Below are positions 1 to 11,684 of a stretch of DNA of 64,000 bases, in pieces (position 1 is the stretch's first letter; each line of letters opens with the position of its first letter). Under the pieces are notes generated by a model. The model did no database searches. It was not told where the DNA came from and worked only from the letters and a program-made list of their open reading frames with translations. The stretch is taken from contig JAJEKV010000013.1 of NCBI GenBank assembly GCA_021234155.1, positions 674,894 through 738,893 of the forward strand. Direction: 5' to 3'. Source of the stretch: Isoetes taiwanensis. Its lineage: Eukaryota; Streptophyta; Lycopodiopsida; Isoetales; Isoetaceae. A program made the translations under genes and the position numbers.

Positions 1-599
1 CAGTCTTCTGTGCAGGTTATTCCAATCTTAATGTCCGTATCTATGCAGGAAAATTTTCCGTTATATACATATTCTACAAAATTGAATTCGCCATTTTTTA
101 TATCAAAATCTATGTACTTTGGTTACAAAAATGCAAGCTCTTCTTCCATTGATTTCATATACTTTCTTTGTATTATTTATATTTATACTCATTTGTATAA
201 TTTATTGGGATAATTCAAGAAGCTAACATTGGAATTGGAACTAATGTCATGGAAGGCATAAGTTTTAATATCTTTTTAGATGCTATTTTGCTAGAAGCAT
301 AAGCACTTCCTTCAATTGTTGCCAAATGTTTTGGTAAATATCAAATAGTGCTAAACTATTTAGATATGCTGAATGTGAATGCATTTATTAGCTCTCTTAT
401 TATGTTTCGTAAATTCTTCACCAGGTTCTTAAGCAAGTCGGCTCTATTTTGCACGCTTAGGTACGGATATCGACAGTATACCATTTTATTCTAAACAAAA
501 TACAATCGACACAGGTCTTGCATCCCGTAGCCTAAGTTACATACAGATAGCATGATATTCCAATAAATGAAATTCTGGTGATCCATTTGCTGAATACAG
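1..599. other. AT-rich sequence, no gene recognised
   Basis: I see no recognisable coding region or RNA gene here. It lies directly upstream of a Helitron helicase remnant and may be decayed sequence of the same element, but nothing in it proves that. Confidence 0.3.
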
Positions 600-810
600 G
601 CCTTACACCCTAGAAATCCAATTTCTTTCTGTCAATTTGTTTCTACCCAATTTCCAAGTCACAAGGACAATCGTTAAAATCTGTTGGGATCTATCTATCT
701 TATGCAGTCTTCACACATGGTCAATTATATGTTGCTTTATCTAGATGCACGTCAATGAATGGTGTCAAAATTTGCATTGAAAGCACTAATTGCTTGACAT
801 CATCAAGGCA
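600..810 (+). pseudogene. Helitron/PIF1-type helicase, C-terminal remnant
   Basis: Read on the plus strand, 677-798 encodes KSVGIYLSYAVFTHGQLYV followed by ALSRCTS. This is the C-terminal end of superfamily-1B PIF1-like helicases as found in Helitron RepHel proteins (motif VI, 'HGQLYVALSR'). Just upstream, the conserved NKSQGQSLK segment (motif V) can be read at about 641-676 in a frame displaced by one base, so the ORF is frameshifted. The rest of the helicase (Walker A and B) is absent from the window to the left. In Helitrons this domain unwinds DNA during rolling-circle transposition. It is a dead fragment, probably the 3' part of a Helitron whose start lies outside the window. Confidence 0.8.
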
Positions 811-1650
811 TGATGCAGGTATGCCGCCCAAACTGCACCAAAAAAAAAAAAAGAGCCTGATTTGGCAAACAAAGCGCTTTACATTTTTATAACAAAAAAA
901 GATTTTCGCAGTAACAAAACAAATGAAGGCACTACTGTAACGAGGTTTCACAAGTCAGCGCACACAACCATATCTTATCACACATTAAAACTCAACTTAT
1001 GGACAACACATTGCCCTTCAAATCTCCATTTACAATCACATACAAAGCCCACCAACGGTGGGCAATTTTCTAGTTATATATATAAAATTATTCTATGTGT
1101 CCCAGGAAAGGATGTACCCATGCTATATAGAGATTAATGCCAGCCGTCCAATTGGAAATGGAAGGCCATGATGCCGCCACCTCATGGGAGAGGTCATGCA
1201 TGGGCATAGAAATATGATGGGGGGCATGCATAGGGGCATGCACCATGTCTTTAAGCCGTCGGATCAAAAGGGGAGGAGAAATCATGGCCCTTAATTTTTT
1301 ATAAAGAAAGTGCAAGGAAGCTTCCTCAAAAGTGGATTTGGTGCAACCAATCTTAACTGTTAGATCAAAAGGGGGAGGATAAATCCTAGCCATTCATTTT
1401 TTTATTAAGTTAGAATTCTTTATATTAAAGGAGGTGAGGTGGCACCCTTTATTTAATGAAAAGATAGTGAGGTGGCAACTCATTAATTATAAAGCTTTCT
1501 TGGAAGCTTCCTTTTTTGTGTCGCCTTCAAACGACTTTATCTTGCGGTGGAGGTCTCGGATCAAAGTGGGACCCATGCCTTTGGATTCCTCTCATCAAAT
1601 GCTTTCTAATGAGTAGTGGTTTTGGCATCATTTCATGCAATGTTGGATAA
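811..1650. other. non-coding, low-information sequence
   Basis: The stretch holds a short poly(A) run (841-852) just after the helicase remnant and AT-rich unique-looking sequence. The short ORFs here have no recognisable domains. No gene is supported. Confidence 0.3.
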
Positions 1651-2905
1651 TCTAGGGGAATATTCATAGAATCTAAGGGAATTTGAGAGATATTGGCATA
1701 ATCTTTGAAAATCAAGGGAATCTCAAGAGAATCTTAAGAATCTATGGGAATCTCAAAAGAATCTAGGGGAATCTAAGAAAACCTTCAAAAAAGGTTTAAG
1801 AATCGAGGGAAATCTCGATGGAATCTTAGAGATCTAAGGGGATCTTCATAGAACTTAAGGGAATCTATAAGAATCTACATAGAATCTTAGGGAATCTAAA
1901 CGAATCTTCAAATAATCTTTGAAAATCTAGGGGAATCTTTATAGAACCTTAAGAATCTAGGGGGATCTTTGTGGAATCTTAGGGAATTGCAGGAGATTCC
2001 AAGGGATCTAGGGAAATCTTTGACAGTAGGTGCGTTCTATAGGGGAATCTTCATATAATCTAAGGGAATCTAGAAGAATCTACATGGAATCTTAGAGAAT
2101 CTAGAGGAATCTTATGATAATATTTGGGAATCTAAGGGAATCTCAAGAGAATATTTAGGAATCTAAAGGAATCTAGAGGAATCTTGGGATAACCTTTGGA
2201 ATCAAAGAAATGTCAAGAGAATCTTAACGAATCTATGGGAATCAAAAGAATATAGAGGAATCTAAGAGAATCTTCAAAAAATGTTTGAGAATCAGGGGGA
2301 ATCTTTATAAAATCCTAGAGAATCTAGTGGAATCTTGATAGAATCTAAGGGAATCTAGGAGAATCTACATAGAATCTTAGGGAATCTAAAGGAATCTTCA
2401 GATAATCTTTGAAAATCTAGGGGAATCTTTGTAGAACCTTAAGAATCTAGGGAATGTTTATGGAATTTTAGGGAATTTAGGGGGAATCCAAGGGGATCTA
2501 GGGGAATCTTTGACACTAGATGTGTTCTACAGGGGGATCTTCATAGAATCTAAGAAAATCTTGAAGAATCTACATGGAATTTTGAGGAATCTTAGGATAA
2601 TCTTTGAGAATCTAGGAGAATCTCAAGATAATCTTTAAGAATCCAAAGGAATCTAAGGGAATCTTCATAAAATCTTTGAGTATCTAGAGAATCTTGGTGG
2701 AATCTTGGAGAATCTCTATAGAATCTTCATCGCATGACTTTAAATTTGACTTCTACTCGAATTTGTACAATTCCTCGAGGAATAATTCGCGGATCTTGGG
2801 GAATATAAGCGCACATTGATGGAATCTCATAGTATCCAGGGAAATTTTTCTAGAGCCTTTAGAGAATCTTGGAGAATCTTTATAGGATCTTCGTTGGATG
2901 GCACT
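1651..2905. repeat. degenerate GAATCT tandem-repeat field with ~490-bp higher-order period
   Basis: The core GGAATCT(T/A)AG(G/A) recurs about every 10-13 bp throughout. A larger period is visible: the string starting GAATCTACATAGAATCTTAG at 1871 recurs at 2361 with the same following variants, including the block about AAATCTTTGACA(C/G)TAGRTG and a GTTCTA motif (2016-2040 and about 2505-2532). Near the right end a different unit appears twice (about 2720 and 2890), containing CGAATTTGTACA. The region is non-coding and looks like a local satellite-type expansion. Confidence 0.85.
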
Positions 2906-3337
2906 GCATTTGGCTTCTAGTCGAATTTGTACAGTCCCTTATAGTACAATAACTTGTATATATATACAATTTATACATTATTATTAACATATCAAACGTC
3001 ATAACTAGAGTTATGAACTGCGAATTTAGCATCATTGAACAACCCAAGATGCTTCATCATCACTACAAATTTAGATCTTTTTAACCTGTATACTAAACAA
3101 AAAATTTTAGACAATTTGGAATTATCACTAGTAATACCCATGAATAAATTATACCATAGAAACGTAGCCTTATCTCAAAACCTAGACTATCCACGTGTCC
3201 TAAAATTTCACATGGACTTATTCTAACCCATTAAATCTGATCTATGAAAATGGACGATGCAAAAAATTAGAAAATTAGTTGTTTGGAAAGATCGCGACTA
3301 AATCGCAACCCTAAAACGTTGCCCCAGCGTCTCGGCT
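2906..3337. other. non-coding AT-rich spacer
   Basis: No domain-bearing ORF, repeat or RNA gene was recognised. The final 60 bases become GC-richer and lead into the short ORF at 3338. Confidence 0.3.
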
Positions 3338-3589
3338 ATGGCGACGTCGATCGAAGCAGACCAATCCACGAACCCTAGTCCTCACATCCACATTAGCAAA
3401 ACTATGGCGCCCAAGCAGCAAAAGCAGCTCGAAGGCCTTGTATCGAAGAATCTCATGCTCCGCCAGTTCGATGGGCAGCCATTTATTTTGATCAATCCGC
3501 AGCCTCTCTCGCAGTGGGTCACAAAGCAGGTGGCCATACCTCCCAGATCTATGCCACTCGCTAAGGCATTATTTCCCATTAGCCTTTAG
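3338..3589 (+). CDS. hypothetical 83-aa ORF, possible first exon
   Basis: The ORF starts at an ATG in a locally GC-rich context that resembles a plant first exon (upstream AACCCTAAAACG, then CTCGGCT before ATGGCGACG). The protein begins [17 protein letters not shown] and has no motif I can name; residues 30-67 ([10 protein letters not shown] to WVTKQV) look like a folded segment. A GTGGCC at about 3529 after AAGCAG could be a splice donor. It lies between a satellite field and a LINE fragment, so it may be a captured or truncated host exon. Function unknown; it could also be non-coding. Confidence 0.3.
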   Translation: MATSIEADQSTNPSPHIHISKTMAPKQQKQLEGLVSKNLMLRQFDGQPFILINPQPLSQWVTKQVAIPPRSMPLAKALFPISL

Positions 3590-3837
3590 TTTTCTAGCCT
3601 GTCAACCATATACATTGCCTTAAATAGATTTGCGATTTCATATAAGCGGAACTTTCCAGGCTTTTCTAAGCCAGACACAGTCTATAGAATGGGTTTCTAT
3701 TCCGATGGGTGCTATATAACTCCAGATTCAGAAAACGGGGTTCTATTGAATGCAGATTTTTTAATAGCAGAAGGGCACTACATGGTAATAATGTGGGCGT
3801 GATCAAAATCCATATTTTTATACCTTAAGGTTATGGA

Positions 3838-3950
3838 TTTACAGGGTTCCTATGCAGAATCGATGGCAGAAGGCCGGGCTAAGGGTGCAGGTTACAGGCC
3901 GCGTCCGTTTCAGTCCAACCTGTAATAGGAAAGTTAAGAATATAATAGAT
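3838..3950. repeat. dispersed repeat copy (second copy at 13341-13500)
   Basis: The string from ACAGGGTTCC to GGAAAGTTAAG matches 13343-13455 closely. At 3.9 kb this repeat is interrupted by an inverted LINE fragment, and its continuation (GAAATAATATAGTAYGGAAGG) resumes at 4837. At 13.4 kb the two halves are adjacent, so that copy is a near-empty site. Confidence 0.75.
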
Positions 3951-4835
3951 TTTTTAGCGTCCACGGAGACCGATTGGCCTATCGTATTACTGACAGGATT
4001 AAAAAACCCCCGCCCCGAAGGGTTTTCGAGGGAAAAATCTTGGCAGTAATAAGTATGCTAGCACGCTGTACAATTGTATAGGACAGTTCAATGCCATCCC
4101 GGAGGACACAACTAAGTCCGTGCATCTATAACCTCCTGGAGGTATGACCCCAACAAACCCATTGATGCCGTAGTCCATAACTGATGCAACGGTTGGCCAG
4201 GCACTAGTAATCGAACATATCGTTCTCGGGTATGGGAAAACGCTGGGCGGATCTGGAGGGCATGACATTCATCCTCAATGGCGCCTGGTGGCAACACTGT
4301 CGTGCTTCCCGAGCCCAACGTCCTGTTTCAATGCAGAGGCGATGTGCACCCGTGCGAATGGAAGCTATAAGTCTGCGCTGCTTTATGGGCAGCTGGGTGT
4401 ACAAGTACTGGTGTGGGCCTCTCGTGAGCCTAGGATTGACTTGCTGCTGATAGTGTGCCAGCTTAACGTGCGTCAGAGCATCTGCATCCCAGAGCTTGCG
4501 AAGGAAAGTAGCATCTAGGTACAACTTAAGTGCCTTGTGATCTTTCTTTGTCCTTACATGTAAGCATCTGTTTGCCTGTACACCCCAGCGTGAGAACCAC
4601 TGAGCTTGCTTGTCCTTCTAGCAGGATTTCAAGCGTTGGGGACCCATCGCCATGGCCAAAGCAAGGTTGGGCAAACATGTATCAGCCATAGCGACCACCT
4701 TCTGGAAGTAAATGATATGGCATTCCAATGCAGCCCGTTGAAGGGGTAGAAAGCCTGTCTCCTGGAGTAGGATCTGGTATGGAACTGTGGACTTCACCCC
4801 AAGGGCTCGTGCCAAGAAGGCCTTCTGCACCTGTG
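3950..4835 (-). pseudogene. LINE fragment (C-terminal end of RT ORF and 3' UTR), inverted
   Basis: On the minus strand, 4830-4618 reads QKAFLARALGVKSTVPYQIL, then LLQETGFLPLQRAALECHI. Downstream, 4524-4204 reads LWDADALTHVKLAHYQ and RLIASIRTGAHRLCIETG. This matches the plus-strand LINE at 16205-17428 (QVQKAFLARH..., LRAALERHIIYF, VVIASIRQ). In plant non-LTR retrotransposons this is the thumb and terminal region after the reverse-transcriptase core; the catalytic YxDD core is absent. The 3' UTR (minus-strand end near 3950) shares GGTCTCCGTGGAC with the other copy. Frameshifts are present, so it is dead and 5'-truncated. Confidence 0.75.
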
Positions 4836-5450
4836 AAATAATATAGTATGGAAGGGAAACATTGGTAACTATTCATTCCTATCTAATGCAGTGTCTATTT
4901 CTGTTCTCCTCTAATTTGTTCCTTAAAAATTGCGAGCATGTGACACGTTGCATTGATAGCATTTATTGCATTAATTTCAGATTTCTGACGCATTTATGGT
5001 GGAGGAAGAACGTTATCAAAAGACGACACGTGTGAACTTATTAATTGCAGGGCATTAATGTGTGTTCAGAAGCATTTATGAGCATTTATAGCGGAGGAAG
5101 AACAGGGGCACGCCTCATGACGAGCTATGGCGGCATGTGAAATTCTTCACCTGTAGGCTAAGGGTATGTGAAACAATCAGATCGACCAAGCAATACCCAG
5201 CAGACAAAAAATCAGCAGAACTCTTTTGATTTGGGATTAGAGCTTGGCGGTATATGGAAATGCCATAACCTCTTAGTAGGGGCCTCCTCAGCTAGATATT
5301 TGGAGCACAAAAATTCCTGGCAAACGGTCCTCTCAACCGGCCTCTCTACATCACGCACAAAAATATGAGTTGTGCGGTTGTCTGATCTGCTTCTGGCCAT
5401 AAGCTAAAGAGACTAGGAACTTGCCGAATTTCGGTAGATCTCTACGTCAA
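4836..5450. other. non-coding; repeat remainder and unassigned sequence
   Basis: The first 45 bases continue the dispersed repeat that the LINE interrupts. A GCATTTAT(R)G motif recurs several times around 4958-5100 (local duplications such as AGCATTTATGAGCATTTATAGCGGAGGAAGAAC). The rest shows no gene. Confidence 0.35.
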
Positions 5451-6038
5451 TGGGTGTGTACACACGTGGATGGGTGTGTACACACGTGGTTACCCCGCCT
5501 CTATGTCACTGGCCTGATCAACTAAGTTGACCTTGCTCAGACACAGAGGAATATTGGTTGCAATGTTTGATGCTATGATTGCTTAGTTATTATATATATG
5601 GTCTTGAATGTTGGAATTAAGTTGCAATGGTCGTACTTATAGTGGATACTCATGGTATAATTATGCATTGTGGATATGCTTGTTGGATTAGTAACTTGGA
5701 TTGCAGGGGCGAGGCTACGGTAAGGCTGAGTTATTATTTCTAGGTTAATGCTTTGTGTTGTTGATGCTACACATGTCCTAGATCCCTGATCCCCACTTAG
5801 TTCGTATGACTAACCCCGTGGTTGATGGTGTAAGCAGAACCGCGAGATACTCTAGGGAGTAGCCAAGCTTCAGGAAGGCGAGAGTAGAAGTGTGGATTGT
5901 CAGTTAAATAAACTTGATTATTATTATTATATATTGGCTTGATGCTATAATTATTAAGAACATTAATTATTGTGCGAGGTTATTGTTGAGTAATGGGCAA
6001 GGATATTTTTGGGACCTTAGAATATACACAAAGACTAA

Positions 6039-9000
6039 GGGCGAAATCACATTAGGGCACCTGCCCAACTCTGGAATTTGATGACATGGCATGAAATGGG
6101 CAAGTGCCCAGGCGTACCTCTGAACATTGTATCCCACTAGGGCACCTGCCCAACTGCCACGTAACAGCCACGTAGACCAAACTACGTTGCTGCTGTTCTG
6201 AGAGAGATATCGAAGAAGATGCCGTGGAGAAGAATCGCTCCAGCAGATCGTCTCACACCCTGAGGAATTTTCATGTCAATTTTACAATTCTTAAAATTCT
6301 GTTTTCAGTAGATTCCTAGTCCTTAGAAGCGTTGTCTTTATTTGCAGAATTTGTGTAAGCGTTGTCTTTATTTGCTGGAATTGCCATGCAGCTGCACATC
6401 TTCAAAAAGAAAACATCAGTTCTAATAGTCCACTGCAGCACCCACAATTTCCTTTGTCTCAGACTAGCAGTTCTACAATTTCTATTCTACAAGTTGAAGT
6501 CTATCAGAACATATATCTTTTGGTAATTTGGCAAACTGCAGGCCCTTTTGGCAGCCCATGGCATACCTTGCAAATGTTGAAAAACACCAAGTGTTTTCTG
6601 TTTCCAAAACCATCAAATGACAAATCTTAACTATTAAAAAGTTCAAATGAGATGTGACACAATGTAACCCTATATTGCATCCCAGGTGGAACAAAAAGTC
6701 TGTCTGTGCGCAAAGAGGATGAACTAGTTGAGGCCATGTTTGATAGGGCTAGAAGCATTGGAATTGCAAAATAATCAGGCAATGGTTTAAAAAGCCATAC
6801 AACAAGTTTGAGACACAAGATTTCTCTCCTAACCTGCATCCTCTCTCTGCTTTGCTGTAGAGCTAGAAGGGCCACAACTAGACTTAAGGCAGTTGGAAGG
6901 AATTGTCATGCAGCTGCACATCTTCAAAAAGAAAACATCAGTTCTAAGCACATAAAAAGTGGACTTGATGTAGCCTAAACATGGAATATGAAGATGGAAG
7001 ATCAATGGCAACTAAATTGACAATCGAAGATAGAATTCTGACATAAACAATCACCCTTTAACAGTGCATACATGGATAGTGTAGATCAGCATAAAGTAGG
7101 TAATAAACTAGGCATTTGGCTACTTACGTCTGCTCTTACACCACCTTTACACCACTGTTATAAAGAAAGAACACCCATTGTTTATCTGCATCCAAATATA
7201 GACCAGTTCTTCCTTTTGCCTTCGTCCACTATCATTTAAATAAGGCACTAGTCGTACTGAGAGCTCTATCAGACCATTTTAAAAGCTAATGACCCATGTG
7301 TTAAAAACATCTCAAACCATGTGTTAAAAACATCTCAAGAAAGTTGACATGCAAAAACAAAATCTGCACTGCCTACCTTAAATCTGCAGTAATCAGAAAC
7401 AGACTAGAAACTTCCAGCTCTGTTCAGATCGCTCTCTTCATTACAATCCAAATTGAGGTGCATAAATATAACAATAAAGTATTATGTCTGACAATGAATT
7501 AATCAAGTTCAATGACATCAAATTTTGTCAATGAGACGGTCAATGGAGGCACCAATGCCCTTCAGAACCAACAACTTTTCTGCTTCTGCTTGCTTCAAAG
7601 TCTCGTTCATTTGTTTTCCCTGTTCCAACAAGTCTTCCATTATATGTAGCCGTTTCTTTTTGCTCCTTTTGGAGGAAGAAGAATTTGGAGTTTCCTTTTT
7701 GACTTGCACGTTCTCTCGTGTAACATCTTGAAGAGTTTCTTGTGCAGTGTCTCCTATCTCCGATTCATTGTCTTCCTCGATTGCACCAGCATGAACGTGT
7801 TTCCTGACATTGGCTCTTTCACCAAAATAGCTATCCATTAAACTGTATATGGATGACTTTCTCTTCTATCATTTCCGGAAACACTATTCCGGTGACATCA
7901 TCACTTTGAACTGTCTCAACACATACTGAAATTTTTTCCTGCAGGCTTTGGCATCTTTCTTAAAATCAGGACACGTAGCGACAACCTTTGCATGCACCTG
8001 TCCCCACAAATTCGTACCCTGCTTTGGTCTCTCAGAAAATTGTTTATTCATTTCACATCGGGCATGTAATAGAGCAACAACATGCTTCTCTTGCCATGGT
8101 TTACCTGCATCGTCATCATCTTCACTTTCGATTCTATTTCCACAAGAGGTTTTAGGGACAAACTGGCTTCTTGGTTTTCTTCTTCGCAGCATCTTTTTTT
8201 GGCTCAATTTTTCTACTCTTTCTAGTCTTACCTGCAGGAGTGAAATCTGTAGAAGGTGGAGGTGCGGATGAATGTGCAACAATAGGAGGCTGAGAAAAAT
8301 CTGAGTGGGCTGCAGATCCAGGAGGTAGGAGAGAAAAGTATCAGCAGATAGCTTGCCGGAGTGCATCCGCCGGGAGGAGCAGGATATGTGGCAACACCTG
8401 TTCTAGTAGCTGTGGCCTCAGCATTATTGGAAGTGCTTTGGTGAGGATTGAAGCAAGGGATAGGAGTCCGTCTGGCAATGAATTGATGCATGGAATTTGC
8501 AAATGGTGGCTGGCTAGGCTGGGAATTGGCACTGAATGCAGGTACTGGGTGGCTTGTATTTGAGAAAACTGATCATCCTGAGTGCTAGGAACAACATCAT
8601 GCTCACTGAAATCCATCTGGACAATGAACACAAAAGAATGCAAGACAATGACTTCATGATTCGTAATTCACCATGGAAAAATGAAAACTGACAAACCATA
8701 CATACCTGTGAGAGAAATGTAGATGCTGAAAATCCAGAGACGCTGAAGAAGAGAAGCACGAATTGGAGCGAATTGGAGCGGTGAAGAATTCTTGCCTCAC
8801 AGTTCCCGCCAAGGCCACCACCACGGACTGCCTCGCATCAGCCGGTCAGCTGATGATATGGCATAGTGCCCAAGCTTTGGGCACCCGCCACCGTCGACCA
8901 AAAAATTCACGTGCCCAACTCAAAGCCCGTTTTGGGCACGCGTTGGTGTGATAGATGCATGTGCCCAATCACGTCCGCGTGTAAATTTTTAATAAGAGAG

Positions 9001-9043
9001 GGAAGATTTTAAAGATGGTCGGGCACCTGGTGTGATTTGGCCC
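6039..9043. mobile_element. non-autonomous PIF/Harbinger-like DNA transposon, 3005 bp
   Basis: The element is bounded by TAA at 6036-6038 and TAA at 9044-9046. The terminal inverted repeats begin GGGCGAAATCACAT at the left and, reverse-complemented, GGGCCAAATCACAC at the right. The paralogous LTR at 20711-20720 reads AGACTAAATT, with a single TAA, which is the unoccupied site. A 3-bp TWA duplication with G-rich inverted ends is characteristic of the PIF/Harbinger superfamily. Subterminal regions are full of GGGCAC and TGCCCAA motifs on both sides (for example GGGCACCTGCCCAA at 6055 and 6139), probable transposase-binding repeats. Inside is a minus-strand Myb/SANT-like ORF, the usual second protein of this superfamily; no DDE transposase was recognised. 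Confidence 0.88.
7518..8366 (-). pseudogene. Myb/SANT-like (trihelix) ORF of the Harbinger-like element
   Basis: The minus-strand ORF at 8366-7884 ends in a Myb/SANT-like domain: KPWQEKHVVALLHARCEMNK, then LWGQVHAKVVATCPDFKK, then CRKKFQYVLRQFK. These are the tryptophan-anchored helices of the trihelix type. The following ORF (7838-7518) carries MDSYFGERANVRKHVHAG, then a basic SSKRSKKKR patch and a heptad-like C-terminus (MEDLLEQGKQMNETLKQAEAE). In PIF/Harbinger elements this kind of protein helps carry the transposase to the nucleus and to the element ends. The two ORFs look like one protein broken by a frameshift and a stop between 7838 and 7890. It could instead be a captured host trihelix factor, but its location between Harbinger-type ends favours the transposon role. 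Confidence 0.7.
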
Positions 9044-9251
9044 TAAATTCTTTATCTAAGCATGCATGTGTAGATCTCTTGAGTTCCTAGGCTTAAGTAG
9101 ATCCAACGGTAGAGATTGATGGGATCTCCAGTTACCGAGAGGTTAACTGGCCAGCCCCGTCACAGTTGATATTAGAGCAAAGATGAATTAGTGGATTATA
9201 AGATTTTTGATTATTGATGTTATTTGCTATGGTTTCAGATTTTTGGTAGAG

Positions 9252-10667
9252 ATGAGTTCCCCAGGGGGATCCCCCAGAGCAGCTGGACAGGCTGGTGGAG
9301 CGGGGCCTAATGGAACTCCTTATATAGCCGATATCTTGCAAGCTATCCAGCAAGTGTTGCAGCAGAGTGCCTCGCAACAAAAGACAGCAGCTGGCAAGGC
9401 AGTGGAGAAGGTTCTTAAGGATACTAAGCGGGAAGTGTTTACTGGAGAGAATGTTACAGGGGATGATGCAGACTCATGGCTTCATGGGGTTGAGTTTTAC
9501 TTTAAACTCATTAACGCTGAAGATTCTGTTAAAGCTTTATTGGCTCAGGCAATGTTGGGTGGATTTGCTAGAGTATGGTGCGAGAATTACTTGCGGGACA
9601 TAAATAAGGTCGTAGGGCAAGCAACTTGGCAAGAGTTTAAAAGCGCCTTTGAAAGACACTTTATGCCTCCTGGATACAAAGTAGACAAGATGAATGAGTT
9701 TTTGGACCTGACACAAAAAGGGAGTGTGGCCGAATATAATGAGAAGTTCTGAAGGTTGCAGTATCATTGTCCTTTCGAGGATAAGGAGAAGCTCTGCGCT
9801 CGATTTGTGAAGGGTTTGCAAGTTGATATTAAGAGCACAATGTCAGTTGTGTCCTATAAGGATCTGGAGGAGGTATTCTGAATTGCTAAGAATCGTGAAT
9901 TTGACCTAGCTGAGAAAGCAACTTTGGAGAATTCAAAGAAGAGACAAGCTTATTCCATATGGCAGACTGCTGGACCTATGAGTAGAGATAGATTCTCTAG
10001 TCGAGGAGGTACTGTTGCGCAGACTGTTTGTATGCAGGAGAGCAGTCAAAATTGCGGATTTTGCCCTATGTATGCACCTTCAAATGATGAAACCAGGGAA
10101 AAGTTTATCAATGAGAATCAATGCTTTAGGTGCAGAGAAGTTGGTCAGTATGGACAAGACTGTCCGAGAATATGGGCAGATAGTACCACCTCATCTGCAG
10201 GTTCTCAACGTGGAGGGCAAACAAACCAGTGGTCCAGGTCAAATTCTAGTGATGCTTATGGGCGGGGCCAAGGCAGAGGAAACCTAGGCCGAGATAACAG
10301 GGGTGGTTGTGGAGGTTATTGGGATAATAACAGGGGTGGTAGAGGACAAGCTAGAGGAGATAACAGGATCATAGCACAAGACAACTTTACAGTTGAAGTT
10401 AGGGCTGCTCGAATCACGGACCCTCCTGTGGAAAGAATGTGCATGTATGCTGCAGTGGACCAGGGCCATGTAGATAACCAAGTTGTAGTCATCAGAGTAC
10501 TAGGTATTATTCATGGAGTTCCTGTTCTATTTCTTATTGACTGTGGTAGTACACATTGCTTTATTTCCCCAAGGCTGGCAAAGAAACTAGATTTGAACAT
10601 GATTAGTCGGGACCCTAAATATGTGAGTTGGCTGATGGTAAAATTAAGACTTCTTATTCTATGGTAG
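9252..10667 (+). pseudogene. G1 gag-protease
   Basis: One frame runs from the ATG at 9252 (MSSPGGSPRAAGQAGG) to 10667, interrupted by two TGA stops (9750-9752 and about 9879-9881). The capsid-type gag core is visible at about residues 60-165: FTGENVTGDDADSWL, then MLGGFARVWCENYL, then TWQEFKSAFERHFMPPGY. A zinc-knuckle-like motif follows (CFRCREVGQYGQDC) in which the usual histidine is glutamine. A retropepsin-type motif (LIDCGSTHCF, about 10534) marks the protease. Gag packages RNA and the protease cuts the polyprotein. Both stops sit where a TGG/CGA-type codon could have mutated by a transition, as expected from decay of methylated DNA. Non-functional. Confidence 0.85.
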
Positions 10668-10913
10668 AAAATCTTGAATTCCAAGTAGGAGACCTTGAGT
10701 CTCACGCTAGTTTTGAAGTATTGAGCTAGGGAAGTATAGGAATGTCATGGTTGGGACCATGTAAAGCTTGCATTGATTGTGGGAAGCAAGTAGTTACATG
10801 CCAAAGTCCTAATGGAGATAAGTATGTGCCGGAAGGATTGCCTTCATTATTAATGGTTATCCCTTTGTCCAGAAAAAGCTTTTAAGAAACAGATTAAGAG
10901 GGGTTGCATAAGA

Positions 10914-11684
10914 ATGGGATGTGCATTGTTGTTAGATCCATTTTTGGGTACCGCAGAGTTGCAAGAACAACCTATTGCTCTTGAGATCCAGAAAGTGTTG
11001 GATGAGTTCTCTGATGTGTTTCCTGAAGAATTAACAGAATTGCCTCCACATAGAATGGTAGATCATGAGATAGAACTTGTTCCAGGGGCTGGACCTACAT
11101 CAAGGCCACCACATAGATTTCATGCATTAGAGATGGCTGAATTAAAGAAGCAGTTAGCAGAATTATTGGAACAAGGGTTCATACGGTCAAGTGTTTCTCC
11201 ATTTGGGGCACCAATTTTGTTTGTGAAAAAGAAAGATGGGACATTAAAGTTGTGTATTGATTATCATATGCTTAACCAGATTACAGTTAAGAATAGATAT
11301 GCATTGCCTAGAGTTGATGAGCTCTTTGACCAGTTGGGTCAAGCTAAGTATTTTACAAAAATTGATCTTCGATCTGGATATCATCAGATCCGGATCAAGG
11401 ATATAGATATTTATAAGACTGCATTTAGGGCACGCTATGGACATTATTCCTTTGCACAAACTAGATTGGTATACCTTGGACATGTTATTTCAGAAAAGGG
11501 ATTGGAGCCAGATCCTTCCCAGATTGAGGCAGTTAAGGATTGGCCAACACCAACATTCTTGGGATTAGCAGGGTATTACTGCAAATTTGTTCCTAAATTT
11601 GCAAAGATTGCTGCTCCTTTGACTTCTTTATTGGGTAAGAAGAATGACTTGCATTGGACTAATAGTTGTCAGGAAAGTTTTTAA
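10914..11684 (+). pseudogene. G1 reverse transcriptase with active-site deletion
   Basis: The 256-aa ORF has the Ty3/gypsy RT start ([20 protein letters not shown]), fingers ([20 protein letters not shown]), palm ([14 protein letters not shown]) and [14 protein letters not shown]. It then jumps directly to [19 protein letters not shown]. The block normally lying between these, which contains the YxDD catalytic aspartates, is missing, so the enzyme cannot polymerise DNA. After the thumb ([20 protein letters not shown]) the frame stops at 11684. Family identity is very secure; function is lost. Confidence 0.92.

Larger units (their letters stand above)
5455..9164 (+). repeat. G1 5' LTR, 5'-truncated and split by an insertion
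   Basis: 5468-6038 plus 9044-9164 is collinear with 20182-20835. Shared strings include GATGGGTGTGTACACACGTG, GAGGAATATTGGTTGCAATG and AAGCATGCATGTGT. The inner edge is CGTCACA (9164), followed by a tRNA-Met-like primer site. A 20-bp direct duplication (TGGGTGTGTACACACGTGGA, 5451-5490) sits at the left limit of homology. The 3005 bp between the two halves are the Harbinger-like element. Confidence 0.8.
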
